Below, in pieces: positions 6,593 through 13,834 of a stretch of 13,920 bases of DNA. The stretch is taken from contig WTBX01000364.1 in assembly GCA_013138855.1 (NCBI GenBank), positions 1 through 13,920 of the forward strand, read 5' to 3'. Source of the stretch: Methylococcaceae bacterium (GTDB taxonomy: Bacteria; Pseudomonadota; Gammaproteobacteria; Methylococcales; Methylomonadaceae). The notes under the pieces were generated by a model. That model ran no database searches. It saw nothing but the letters and a program-made list of their open reading frames with translations, and was not told the origin of the DNA. How positions within the stretch are numbered: the first letter of the stretch is position 1; each line of letters begins with the position of its first letter. The position numbers and the translations under genes were made by a program.

Positions 6593-7372
6593 ATGAAACT
6601 GTTTAAAATCATCCGTATTTTAATTTTATTGCTACTGCTGGCAAGCGTCGCTTTTTATAGCAAAACTCAAAAATTAAAATCGCAATCATGGGCGAGTCCT
6701 TTAAACGTGGTTATTTATCCGCTTAATGCAGATAACAGCCCTGAGGTTGCTGACTATATCTCAGGTTTGAAAGAAGATGATTTTATTGAAATTGATGATT
6801 TTTTTCAGCGTCAAAGTAAAAATTATTCCATTGTTACCCCACAACCGACGTTAACGACTTTAGGTCAGACATTAACTGACCATTTTCCACCAACACCGAC
6901 CCCTAACTCTAGCCCCTTAGAGATTATCTGGTGGGGCTTAAAATTTCGCTATTGGGCGTTTCGTTATACGCCTGATTCCGAATCGAACCATCATAGAGTG
7001 CGCGTGTTTTTGCATTATCACAAAGCTGATGATAATAGCGTGTTACAACATTCTTTAGGTATGGATAAAGGACTTTTAGCCATCGTTCATGCCTTTGGAG
7101 ACAAACGCCAACAAGCACAAAATAATATTATTATTGCGCATGAGCTATTGCATACCGTTGGCGCGACAGATAAATATGGTGCAAATAATCAACCTGCTTT
7201 TCCAGAAGGTTATGCTAACCCTGATAAAACACCCTTACACCCTCAAAAGAAAGCTGAAATAATGTCGGCACGTATTCCTTTAACGGTGACGAAATCGGTT
7301 ATGGCAGAAACCTTAAAGCAATGCGTGATTAATCAGCAAACGGCAAAAGAAATTAATTGGTCAGCGTTATAA
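6593..7372 (+). CDS. Membrane-anchored metzincin-like zinc protease candidate
   Basis: A 259-aa protein that I cannot assign to a named family. Residues 6-22 are hydrophobic after a basic start (MKLFKIIR), giving a membrane anchor or uncleaved signal with the rest in the periplasm. Near the C-terminus is AHELLHTVGATDKYG, which is HExxHxxGxxD with H183, E184, H187, and D193. Methionine 224 in EIMSAR is placed like a metzincin Met-turn. Metzincins usually have histidine as third ligand, but snapalysin-type enzymes use aspartate at this position. The 120-180 region (WWGLKFRYWAFRY, VRVFLHYH) gives beta strands, as expected before the active-site helix. It follows the JAMM protease by 3 bases with no own SD, suggesting translational coupling. 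Protease activity is inferred from the motif only. Confidence 0.8.
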   Translation: MKLFKIIRILILLLLLASVAFYSKTQKLKSQSWASPLNVVIYPLNADNSPEVADYISGLKEDDFIEIDDFFQRQSKNYSIVTPQPTLTTLGQTLTDHFPPTPTPNSSPLEIIWWGLKFRYWAFRYTPDSESNHHRVRVFLHYHKADDNSVLQHSLGMDKGLLAIVHAFGDKRQQAQNNIIIAHELLHTVGATDKYGANNQPAFPEGYANPDKTPLHPQKKAEIMSARIPLTVTKSVMAETLKQCVINQQTAKEINWSAL

Positions 7373-7412
7373 TAATTGTTAATTGTTAATTAAATTTAGG
7401 ATGTTTTGGGTT

Positions 7413-7439
7413 TCGTGCGCGACTAGAAGTCGCGCCTCC
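7413..7439 (+). repeat. REP-like palindrome, copy B
   Basis: Stem GCGCGACT (7417-7424), loop AGA, stem AGTCGCGC (7428-7435), with TCGT before and CTCC after. Apart from one loop base it matches copy D at 8278 over 27 bases. It sits between the convergent ends of the metzincin-like gene and the aldolase gene and could fold in either transcript. There is no T-tract. Confidence 0.75.
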
Positions 7440-7453
7440 ATATCTCTGAGTCG

Positions 7454-8128
7454 TTACGTTTCAAATGCTAATTTATGACTAAAAACCCGCTGCCAATCCT
7501 TATTAAACTGCTCAACGGCTAAAGGTACAGCAGGATGAATAAACATTTGTTCCATTATCTCTACAGGTAAAGTAATCGCGCCTACGCCCGTTGCTAATAC
7601 GTCTAAAACTTGTCGCGTATTTTTAAAACTAGCGGGCAATACACAGCACGCTAAGTTTTGTTGGGTTAATAATTGTTGCAGACCCGCTACCACCTCTACG
7701 CCATTACCCCCAAAGTTATCAATTCGATTCACATACGGGGCTAAATAATCCGCGCCCGCTAAAGCCGCTAAAAATCCTTGTTGCACACTGTAAATCGCAG
7801 TCGCTAATAAAGGAATGCCTTCACTATGCAATTGTTTAATCGCCGCTATTCCTACTTCTGTTGCAGGAATTTTAACCACCACATCATAAGGTAAAGCTGT
7901 AATTTGACGTGCTTCGGCGATAATTTCATCCAATGACTGACTAACAACTTGCACATGAAATCGTGCTTTTTCTTCTAGCAGCGGATTTAATTCTGCCAAT
8001 AACTGATTAACGCCAATTCCCGCCTTGGCAAGAATACTTGGGTTTGTCGTTATCCCTTTGATCGGCAAACACGCCTGAAAACGCGCGACTTGCTTAATAT
8101 CCGCACTATCTAAATACAGCTCTAACAT
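7454..8128 (-). CDS. fsa: Fructose-6-phosphate aldolase (FSA/TalC-type)
   Basis: A 224-aa small-type class I aldolase of the transaldolase superfamily, cytoplasmic. It aligns along its length with E. coli FsaA: LYLDSAD at the start, GITTNPSI, Schiff-base lysine K86 in VVVKIPAT, LAGADYLAPYVNRID, LPASFKNTRQ, and a final FNKDWQ. Position 60 is glutamine (FHVQV), as in fructose-6-phosphate aldolases, where true transaldolases carry glutamate. The expected reaction is therefore reversible cleavage of fructose 6-phosphate to dihydroxyacetone and glyceraldehyde 3-phosphate rather than three-carbon transfer. The start has AGGA seven to eight bases upstream on the minus strand. It is monocistronic and convergent with the protease pair. 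A transaldolase function is the main alternative. Confidence 0.92.
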   Translation of the reverse strand: MLELYLDSADIKQVARFQACLPIKGITTNPSILAKAGIGVNQLLAELNPLLEEKARFHVQVVSQSLDEIIAEARQITALPYDVVVKIPATEVGIAAIKQLHSEGIPLLATAIYSVQQGFLAALAGADYLAPYVNRIDNFGGNGVEVVAGLQQLLTQQNLACCVLPASFKNTRQVLDVLATGVGAITLPVEIMEQMFIHPAVPLAVEQFNKDWQRVFSHKLAFET

Positions 8129-8148
8129 ATTAAATCCTAATAAAAAAC

Positions 8149-8162
8149 GACTATCAACTTAA
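8149..8162 (-). repeat. TTAAGTTGATAGTC motif, copy 2
   Basis: Exact reverse-strand copy of 6084-6097, about 20 bases upstream of the aldolase start. It includes TTGATA, with TTTAAT 17 bases further on. That TTTAAT almost touches the ATG, so it would only work as a promoter for a leaderless message. Confidence 0.45.
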
Positions 8163-8177
8163 AAGAGTAAAGGTATA

Positions 8178-8206
8178 CGGAGCCGCGACTTTTAGTCGCG
8201 CACGAG
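8178..8206 (-). repeat. REP-like palindrome, copy C
   Basis: Begins CGGAGC, then stem CGCGACT (8184-8190), loop TTT, stem AGTCGCG (8194-8200), then CACGAG. Its reverse complement matches copy D over about 29 bases. With D it forms an inverted pair enclosing about 70 bases, the layout of a BIME/REPIN. Confidence 0.75.
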
Positions 8207-8277
8207 ACCTAAAATAATCTTCAAAATCTATAAAATTAGACCAACTCAAATCAGCTCGCCTTAAGATACATAAAACT

Positions 8278-8306
8278 TCGTGCGCGACTAAAAGTCGCGC
8301 CTCCGC
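8278..8306 (+). repeat. REP-like palindrome, copy D
   Basis: Stem GCGCGACT (8282-8289), loop AAA, stem AGTCGCGC (8293-8300), flanked by TCGT and CTCCG. Nearly identical to copy B in the same orientation and to copy C in the opposite orientation. Confidence 0.75.
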
Positions 8307-8401
8307 GTGAAGATTTTATTTCCTTAGACTTCATGTTCTTCCTGCGCTTTATGGTCAAAATATAGACCTTAAAATTGATAGCTAAAAAAACTATTGTAAC
8401 T

Positions 8402-8409
8402 AATCTGTC
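8402..8409 (+). repeat. Target-site duplication, left copy
   Basis: AATCTGTC immediately before the first base of the inverted-repeat element; identical to 8513-8520. Confidence 0.7.
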
Positions 8410-8512
8410 GTAAGTATTCACCTCCCCCTTTGGAAAAGGGGGATTGAGGGGGATTTATTTAATAAAATCTCCCCTAACCCCTCTTTTTTTAAGAGGGGGA
8501 CTGAACACTTAC
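8410..8512. mobile_element. MITE-like element, 103 bp
   Basis: The ends are inverted repeats: GTAAGTATTCA at 8410-8420 and TGAACACTTAC at 8502-8512, 10 of 11 bases complementary. The inverted similarity continues inward for about 45 bases through the purine/pyrimidine blocks CCTCCCCCTTT...GGGGGATT on the left and AATC...CCCCT...GAGGGGG on the right, so the whole element can fold back on itself. It encodes no protein. It is bordered on both sides by the same 8 bases, AATCTGTC (8402-8409 and 8513-8520), as expected for a target duplication made by a transposase acting in trans. C-rich/G-rich hairpins of this kind occur as dispersed repeats in several bacteria. The mobilising enzyme is not in this window. 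Confidence 0.75.
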
Positions 8513-8520
8513 AATCTGTC
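8513..8520 (+). repeat. Target-site duplication, right copy
   Basis: AATCTGTC immediately after the last base of the element. The bases beyond both copies differ, so the duplication is exactly 8 bp. Confidence 0.7.
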
Positions 8521-8560
8521 TATTGATCTATTGATGAAATATACTTTTAATTAACCTATT

Positions 8561-8589
8561 TTGATAAAGTACGGTAATTTTAATAGTAT
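8561..8589 (+). promoter_or_regulatory. Candidate sigma70 promoter for the hybrid kinase
   Basis: TTGATA (8561-8566), a 17-base spacer, then TAGTAT (8584-8589). The -35 box matches 5 of 6 and the -10 box 4 of 6 consensus bases. A start near 8596 would give a leader of about 27 bases. The MITE lies about 40 bases upstream. Confidence 0.45.
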
Positions 8590-8622
8590 TAATCTTCAGA
8601 TTCTAAAAGTTCAGAAATAATC

Positions 8623-11604
8623 ATGAAAACCCATAATACATTTATTCACCGCTATCAGCCCTTGTTAGTGTCTTTGCTTGGTATTATTTTACTCGCGCTC
8701 TATAGTTGGGTTGATTATCAATGGGTCAAAACACATGTTAAAAACAACTTACAAAAAGACTTGCAGGTTTTAGAGAACTCGGCTCACAAATCCTTGCTTG
8801 CTTGGATAAAAGAAAGAACCCTGCAAACAGAATTGCAAGCCAAAAGCCCTACCTTAGCTAAATTAACACAGGCGTTATTGCTGACTAACCATGATAACGC
8901 TCTTAAAAACGCTCCATTGCAATTACAGTTAAAGACTTATTTACAGCCCGTGTTAAATAAATATGGCTATTTAGGGTTTTCAATTATAACGAAGCAATCA
9001 CAAATTAGTTTAGCATCCTCTTATATAGCCACGATTGGAAAGCCATCTCAGCTCGCAACAAATAAGGACTTTTTTACAGGTATCGCTAGTGGTCAAACCA
9101 GTATTAACTACGCCCAATACTTTGATACTGTTGTCGATGATAAGCCCGTCATGTTGGTCGCTGCCCCGATTATTGTCGATACTCAACAGATAGCAACCTT
9201 AGTTTTTATCATTAATCCTGAGCTTGGTTTTTCTAATTTATTTATGCAAGGAGGTATAGACGATTCGACTGAGTCTTACGCATTTGATAAACAAGGACGA
9301 TTTTTAAGTAAAAGTCGTTTTGAAGCCCAGCTACGCAAAACAGGCTTATTAGGTTTTTCAAATAGCTCCATTTTAACGATTAAACGACGCAGTTCCAAAA
9401 ATGAGTTAAGCGAAAAGAGTGGTATAGATTTAGAAGGCTATCGTAATTACCGTGACCTTAGGGTGGTGGGAACATGGCTTTGGGATAAATCATTAAACCT
9501 AGGGATCGCCACCGAAATGGATGTTTCCAAGGCTTATGAAGCATTATATTATGCACGTCATAGAATATTATTTTTATTCTTCATTTCAAGTTTATTGCTC
9601 ATTCTCATTATTTTTATTATCAATAAAATACCAAGACAAGCTAACAGAGAACAAAAAACCTTATTAGAACAATATAAGGCAGCTATTGATAACAGCTCCG
9701 AAGGAATTATTACGCTTGATGATAATGGCATTGTGACTTCTTTTAATATAGCCGCAGAAAATATTTTTTATTATCAGGCCTCTGAAATCATAGGACAAAA
9801 TGTCTCGACACTGTTACCTGAAAACGAAGCTAGCGATCAAAGCAGCTACATTCAAAATTTAATATTAAATGGATCACTCGCGATTAACAAAATACGCAAT
9901 ATACAAGGACGACGCAGTGATGGACAATTATTTGCTATAGAATTAAATATTGTTCCAATGATAATAGACAAACAGCACAAATTTGTCGGTATTTTTAAAG
10001 ACATCAATGAAACAAAAAACGCTGATCACCTATTACAACAAACTAAAGAAACTACCGAGATAACATCACCATCAAAAAGTGACTTTTTAGCCATTATGAG
10101 TCATGAAGTTAGAACCCCCCTACATGGTATTTTAGGGATGGTGGATTTATTGCAGGATACTTCTCTATCTGGCGAGCAACAAGAATATACCGACTCAATT
10201 TTCCAGTCAGGTAAAACGCTGTTAATTCTAATTAACGATATTTTAGATTTTTCCAAAATCGAAGCAGGCGAATTAAAACTGGTTGAAGAAGCCTTTGATA
10301 TTGAATCCTGCGTCAAACATCCCATCAATCTTTTTGAACCCACAGCAAAAAAAAAATCAGTAAATATTAATTTTATCTCAGACTGCCCTAAATATTTACG
10401 GGGTGATAGTCAGCGTATACAACAGGTTTTTGTTAATTTACTCGCTAATGCCGTCAAGTTTACAGAAACAGGCTTTATTAATATCAGACTCATTAAACAG
10501 AAAGAAGATAACGAAGGCATAACATTTAAAGCGATGGTGCAAGACTCGGGAATCGGTATTGCCAAGGATAAGCAAGCACAGTTATTTACCGAATTTACAC
10601 AAATAGATTACTCAACTACCCGAAAATTTGGCGGTAAAGGTTTAGGATTGGCTATTTGTAAAAAGCTCATTCATTTAATGGGGGGAGACATTTATGTAAA
10701 AAGCACTTTAGGCGAAGGGGCTGAATTTGGTTTTACCTTAACACTTCCCTTAGCGAAGGATAAAGAAATTGAAACCTTGCAACGTATCGAGCATCAGCAG
10801 CATATTAACAATATGCCTCAGTTTAAAGGCCATGTGTTATTAGTTGAAGACATCATCACCAATCAAAAAGTTGCGCAATCTATGTTTAAAAAACTAGGCT
10901 TAACAGTAGACCTTGCTAATGATGGCATTGAAGCGATAACGCAATGGCAAAAAGAAACTTATGATTTGATTTTTATGGATTGTTTAATGCCGAATATGGA
11001 TGGTTTTGATGCAACCTTAGAAATTCGTAAACTTGAAAGAGATAAGCAACATATTCCGATTGTCGCCTTAACCGCCAGTATTTTAGACAAAGATAAGCAA
11101 CGTTGCATGGCTGCTGGTATGGATGCGGTGATTGAAAAACCATTTTCTAAACCTGAATTATTTCAAACGCTGGCTGTGTATTTAGAACAACGTCAAGACA
11201 ATGATCTTGATGATGAAGAGGCAAGTCCTTACACAACTGTTTCAGAAAATAATGAACAAATAGCGAATACCTTAGCAACCATTGATTTTGAAATTTTTAA
11301 TGAAATGAAAGAAATGCTGGCTGATAATTTTGATAAATTATTAGACTGTTTTTTTGAAGAAGTTGAGTTGATGTTACAGCAGGTAGAGGGTAGATATGAA
11401 GCGGCTGATTATCAAGAAGTTGCGCGTATAGCGCATAGCATTAAATCCAGCAGTGCCAACCTTGGCGCATTAAAATTATCCAGTGTTTCCAAACAACTGG
11501 AAGAACAACTTGATAATGAGCAATTAGAGGGCTGCGATATTTTAATTAACGCCATAAAAGCTGAATTTGAATGCGCTAAAAAAGAAATGGAGATGAAACC
11601 TTAA
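8623..11604 (+). CDS. Hybrid sensor histidine kinase: Cache-PAS-HisKA-HATPase-REC-Hpt
   Basis: A 993-aa inner-membrane phosphorelay protein. TM1 is about residues 14-28. A large periplasmic sensor at 31-310 looks like a Cache domain (DKPVMLVAAPIIV, TESYAFDKQGRFL). TM2 is about 315-336. A cytoplasmic PAS domain follows at about 345-460. HisKA carries H494 in MSHEVRTPLHGILG. HATPase_c has N609 in LLANAVKF, DSGIGI, and GKGLGLAICKKL. The receiver domain at about 736-855 has D786 in MDCLMPNMDG and a lysine in EKPFSK. The Hpt domain at about 895-985 has H938 in AHSIKSSSANLGA. All relay residues (H, D, H) are present, so the chain ends on a histidine that must pass phosphate to a separate receiver protein. 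No separate response regulator is adjacent. The candidates in this window are the two at 2956-4700, but pairing is unproven. Confidence 0.94.
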   Translation: MKTHNTFIHRYQPLLVSLLGIILLALYSWVDYQWVKTHVKNNLQKDLQVLENSAHKSLLAWIKERTLQTELQAKSPTLAKLTQALLLTNHDNALKNAPLQLQLKTYLQPVLNKYGYLGFSIITKQSQISLASSYIATIGKPSQLATNKDFFTGIASGQTSINYAQYFDTVVDDKPVMLVAAPIIVDTQQIATLVFIINPELGFSNLFMQGGIDDSTESYAFDKQGRFLSKSRFEAQLRKTGLLGFSNSSILTIKRRSSKNELSEKSGIDLEGYRNYRDLRVVGTWLWDKSLNLGIATEMDVSKAYEALYYARHRILFLFFISSLLLILIIFIINKIPRQANREQKTLLEQYKAAIDNSSEGIITLDDNGIVTSFNIAAENIFYYQASEIIGQNVSTLLPENEASDQSSYIQNLILNGSLAINKIRNIQGRRSDGQLFAIELNIVPMIIDKQHKFVGIFKDINETKNADHLLQQTKETTEITSPSKSDFLAIMSHEVRTPLHGILGMVDLLQDTSLSGEQQEYTDSIFQSGKTLLILINDILDFSKIEAGELKLVEEAFDIESCVKHPINLFEPTAKKKSVNINFISDCPKYLRGDSQRIQQVFVNLLANAVKFTETGFINIRLIKQKEDNEGITFKAMVQDSGIGIAKDKQAQLFTEFTQIDYSTTRKFGGKGLGLAICKKLIHLMGGDIYVKSTLGEGAEFGFTLTLPLAKDKEIETLQRIEHQQHINNMPQFKGHVLLVEDIITNQKVAQSMFKKLGLTVDLANDGIEAITQWQKETYDLIFMDCLMPNMDGFDATLEIRKLERDKQHIPIVALTASILDKDKQRCMAAGMDAVIEKPFSKPELFQTLAVYLEQRQDNDLDDEEASPYTTVSENNEQIANTLATIDFEIFNEMKEMLADNFDKLLDCFFEEVELMLQQVEGRYEAADYQEVARIAHSIKSSSANLGALKLSSVSKQLEEQLDNEQLEGCDILINAIKAEFECAKKEMEMKP

Positions 11605-11624
11605 TACTCGATGTTTAAGTTTTT

Positions 11625-11650
11625 GGAGAGCCGTCCTTCTAGGCGGCTCC
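11625..11650. repeat. Imperfect hairpin between convergent genes
   Basis: GGAGAGCCG (11625-11633) and CGGCTCC (11644-11650) pair around a TCCTTCTAGG loop. It lies between the converging ends of the hybrid kinase and the vWA gene and might slow read-through both ways. No T-tract follows on either strand, so it is not a canonical terminator and could be another dispersed palindrome. Confidence 0.45.
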
Positions 11651-11668
11651 ACCTGAATAGTTACAATA

Positions 11669-13090
11669 TTACTTACGTTGCTGCTGAATAGAATCTTGCT
11701 GTATGCTTTTTGATGAGCGTTTTTGTTTAATTTCTTGCATAGAGGCAGAACCTACAAATGCATCATCAACTTCATCTTGCATGGTTTTTAACTCCTCTTC
11801 CATCTCAGAATTTATGATTTTTACGTTGCTTTCTTTTTCAGCTTTTTCAACCGCTTGTTTATAGTCAATAATCGCTTGCTGGGCTTTATCTTTATCGCCT
11901 TCGCGTACTGATTTACTCAGAACTTTTTTCATGCGTCCTAAATTATTTTCTGTCCATGTTTGTTTGTAAACTGATTCATTCACTGATTTTAACGCTTCAT
12001 CACGACGCGTTGCTTCAACAATCGACAATTCTAATATAGTATCTGTCAATGGGGTTTCATACTGCGAATTTTTAGATTGATAATTTAAACGCATATCACC
12101 GAGTGATACTGAACCTACGTCTTTTGCTGGAATATTAAAGGTAATCACAAAGTGCTTATCGGTATTATCTAAAATTTGCCCTGTAGTAATACGTATAGTC
12201 GTTGGGTTGATAGTCGTGACAGGGTAGCCGCCAGCATCAATGACTGAAACGCCTTTACCTAGATTAATATCCAAGGTGCTGCCATTAGCAAAAATAGTGC
12301 GAGTATCGCTCAAATCTTTTTCCAGCACTTTTCCTAGTCCTGCCAAGTCTTCTAAATAGGAATAATGTCCCATACCATAATCAGCAAGTGTGGTTAATAA
12401 GACTTCATTAAAATCTAAGCCCATGCCAATAGCGGATAACACTGCACCTGTCTGGGTGATTTGAGTAACCATTTCTGACAAGCCTTGTGTGCTACTAATA
12501 CCTTGGTTTGCCTTCCCGTCAGAAAGTAATAACACCTTTTTAACGCGCTCACTGCTATTGGCGGAGGACAGTCTTAACGCGGCTTGCAAGCCATCGCCCA
12601 TATTGGTTCCACCACTGGCGTTAATATTATCAACAATGCTATTTAAATTTTCTCTATCCCCTGCATTCACAGAGACAAAAGGTGAGTGGGTAATACCATC
12701 ATTTGCAAAAGAAACTAAGGCAAAGCGGTCTTGATTATTGAGTCGTGCCAAAATGTCACGAATCGCGGCTTTAGCAAACGTCATTTTTTTCGCACCGCCC
12801 ATAGAACCGCTACGATCTAAAACAATCATCATATCGGTTGCACGAGCGACTTTGTTTTGTTCTGCTACTTGTTTAGGTGCTTTGATAATAATATCCAGAT
12901 AAACGGTATTAGCTCCGCCTTGAACAAAGGTGGTTTGTGATAACTTTCCTGTTAATTGTATCGGGTCGTTAGCGGCTTGAGCGGCAGAAGAGCTGAACAT
13001 CAATAGAATAGCCGCGCCTAAAATAGCAACGATACCCGCAATATGTTTGTTTTTTAAGCCATGTAAAGACTGTGGTTTTAGATGTTTCAT
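11669..13090 (-). CDS. Secreted von Willebrand factor A domain protein
   Basis: A 473-aa exported protein. The start at 13090 is chosen because GGAG lies seven bases upstream and it begins directly before a signal peptide. The longer frame from 13204 adds 38 residues without signal features and would span the likely promoter. The signal peptide has a basic N-terminus, a hydrophobic core at 17-32, and a cleavage site after AQA (residues 37-39). The vWA domain runs from about residue 85 to 270. Its MIDAS metal site is DRSGS at 92-96, with GGTN and LSDGKANQG further on, so metal-dependent binding to a protein ligand is plausible. A beta-rich domain follows, then a charged, probably coiled-coil helix (KDKAQQAIIDYKQAVEKAEKE region), and a Q-rich tail (SIQQDSIQQQRK). 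It resembles periplasmic proteins often named calcium-activated channel homologues. It is divergent from the lipoprotein gene, a possible partner. The ligand is unknown. Confidence 0.88.
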   Translation of the reverse strand: MKHLKPQSLHGLKNKHIAGIVAILGAAILLMFSSSAAQAANDPIQLTGKLSQTTFVQGGANTVYLDIIIKAPKQVAEQNKVARATDMMIVLDRSGSMGGAKKMTFAKAAIRDILARLNNQDRFALVSFANDGITHSPFVSVNAGDRENLNSIVDNINASGGTNMGDGLQAALRLSSANSSERVKKVLLLSDGKANQGISSTQGLSEMVTQITQTGAVLSAIGMGLDFNEVLLTTLADYGMGHYSYLEDLAGLGKVLEKDLSDTRTIFANGSTLDINLGKGVSVIDAGGYPVTTINPTTIRITTGQILDNTDKHFVITFNIPAKDVGSVSLGDMRLNYQSKNSQYETPLTDTILELSIVEATRRDEALKSVNESVYKQTWTENNLGRMKKVLSKSVREGDKDKAQQAIIDYKQAVEKAEKESNVKIINSEMEEELKTMQDEVDDAFVGSASMQEIKQKRSSKSIQQDSIQQQRK

Positions 13091-13123
13091 AACAAGCTCC
13101 AAAAGAGAAAGTGAGATAATTAC

Positions 13124-13152
13124 AGTGTATTCCTGAAATAAATACGATTCAA
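13124..13152 (-). promoter_or_regulatory. Candidate sigma70 promoter for the vWA gene
   Basis: On the minus strand, TTGAAT (13152-13147), a 17-base spacer, then TACACT (13129-13124). Each box matches 4 of 6 consensus bases. A start near 13117 leaves a leader of about 27 bases with GGAG before the ATG, which also supports the 13090 start. Confidence 0.45.
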
Positions 13153-13165
13153 GGTGATATGTGTT

Positions 13166-13194
13166 TTGACAGACTAATTTTTTTCTCGTACATT
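13166..13194 (+). promoter_or_regulatory. Sigma70 promoter for the lipoprotein gene
   Basis: Perfect TTGACA (13166-13171), an optimal 17-base spacer, then TACATT (13189-13194, 4 of 6). A start near 13201 gives a leader of about 28 bases. It lies 14 bases from the opposing -35 box of the vWA promoter, so the two promoters are back to back and could share control. Confidence 0.6.
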
Positions 13195-13229
13195 CGTTAA
13201 TCATAATAGGTTAACAATAGGGTGATGCC

Positions 13230-13778
13230 ATGAATATACGAGTTTTATCTTCTTTAATACGTTCAACTTCAATGGTGTTGATAGCCTCCACTTTTCTTTA
13301 TGGTTGTGGTTCTGGTGATAAACCTAGCAGCGCGGCTATCAAAAAAGCAATGCCTAGTTTTAAAAAGGCAACTACGTTGAAAGGGCTAGTCACCGATAAT
13401 AAAGGGGTAGTTAAAGCTGGAGAAGTAAAGGTAACAGATGCTAAAAATAAAGTAATTGCTAGTGGACAATTAGACACTGATGGGCATTATAAAGTTAAAA
13501 TTCCTGCGAAGACTTCAGTACCTATCTTATTAAAGGTGCAACCTAGCGAAGACTCGAAAGCGGATGAATTAATGGCAGCGGTTGTTTATACATCAATGAC
13601 GAAATTTGATATTAACCCGCTCAGCACTAAAATTGCTAAAAAAGCTAAAGAATTGGGCGGTTATACTCATGCCAATATGATATTAGCCGCAGAGAGTATG
13701 GTTGATATGCCTGATAAAAATAAAACGACTAGCGGTTTTCGTGGCGACCCGACGAAACAATATGGGGGTTGGCATTAA
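13230..13778 (+). CDS. Small lipoprotein with carboxypeptidase-regulatory-like domain
   Basis: A 182-aa predicted lipoprotein. The signal peptide ends in the lipobox LYGC, with lipidated C26. The next residue is glycine rather than aspartate, which favours the outer membrane. Residues about 50-105 (GLVTDNKGVVKAGEVKVTD, GQLDTDGHYKVKI) have the rhythm of a carboxypeptidase-regulatory-like beta-sandwich, usually a structural or binding fold. The C-terminal part is helical and ends in a glycine- and aromatic-rich tail, GDPTKQYGGWH. The start is supported by AGGG eight to nine bases upstream and a good promoter. It is divergent from the secreted vWA gene, so the two may act together at the cell envelope (inference from layout). 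No specific function is recognised; no enzyme motif is present. Confidence 0.85.
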   Translation: MNIRVLSSLIRSTSMVLIASTFLYGCGSGDKPSSAAIKKAMPSFKKATTLKGLVTDNKGVVKAGEVKVTDAKNKVIASGQLDTDGHYKVKIPAKTSVPILLKVQPSEDSKADELMAAVVYTSMTKFDINPLSTKIAKKAKELGGYTHANMILAAESMVDMPDKNKTTSGFRGDPTKQYGGWH

Positions 13779-13834
13779 AAAATAAATAACCGAAATAATT
13801 GGGCATCCTTCATTTTTGGGTTTACAGTTTAAAT

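Larger units (their letters stand above)
8129..8622. other. 494-bp intergenic region, repeat-rich
   Basis: No convincing gene is seen on either strand. From left to right it holds a TTAAGTTGATAGTC motif (8149-8162, minus), REP-like copies C and D facing each other (8178-8306), a MITE-like element with apparent target duplication (8402-8520), a tandem CTATTGAT pair (8520-8535), and a candidate promoter for the hybrid kinase (8561-8589). It lies between divergently transcribed genes. Confidence 0.8.

Noticed and set aside
8116..8157. Promoter for the aldolase gene (TTGATA-17-TTTAAT, minus strand)
   Set aside because: The -10-like box nearly touches the ATG, so transcription would begin inside the coding region, although a good SD is present and argues for a leader.
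5937..8306. Repeated palindromes as a CRISPR array
   Set aside because: Copies occur in both orientations at irregular distances, with genes between them and no spacer-sized regular units; no cas genes are present.
11625..11650. Intrinsic terminator between the convergent genes
   Set aside because: The hairpin is imperfect with a 10-base loop and no T-tract follows on either strand; kept only as a possible structural element.
12489..12734. Plus-strand frame opposite the vWA domain
   Set aside because: It is antisense to the conserved MIDAS region and has no recognisable protein character or SD.
13091..13204. Longer start of the vWA gene at 13204
   Set aside because: The extra 38 residues have no signal-peptide character, cover the predicted promoter, and have no good SD; GGAG directly precedes the ATG at 13090.
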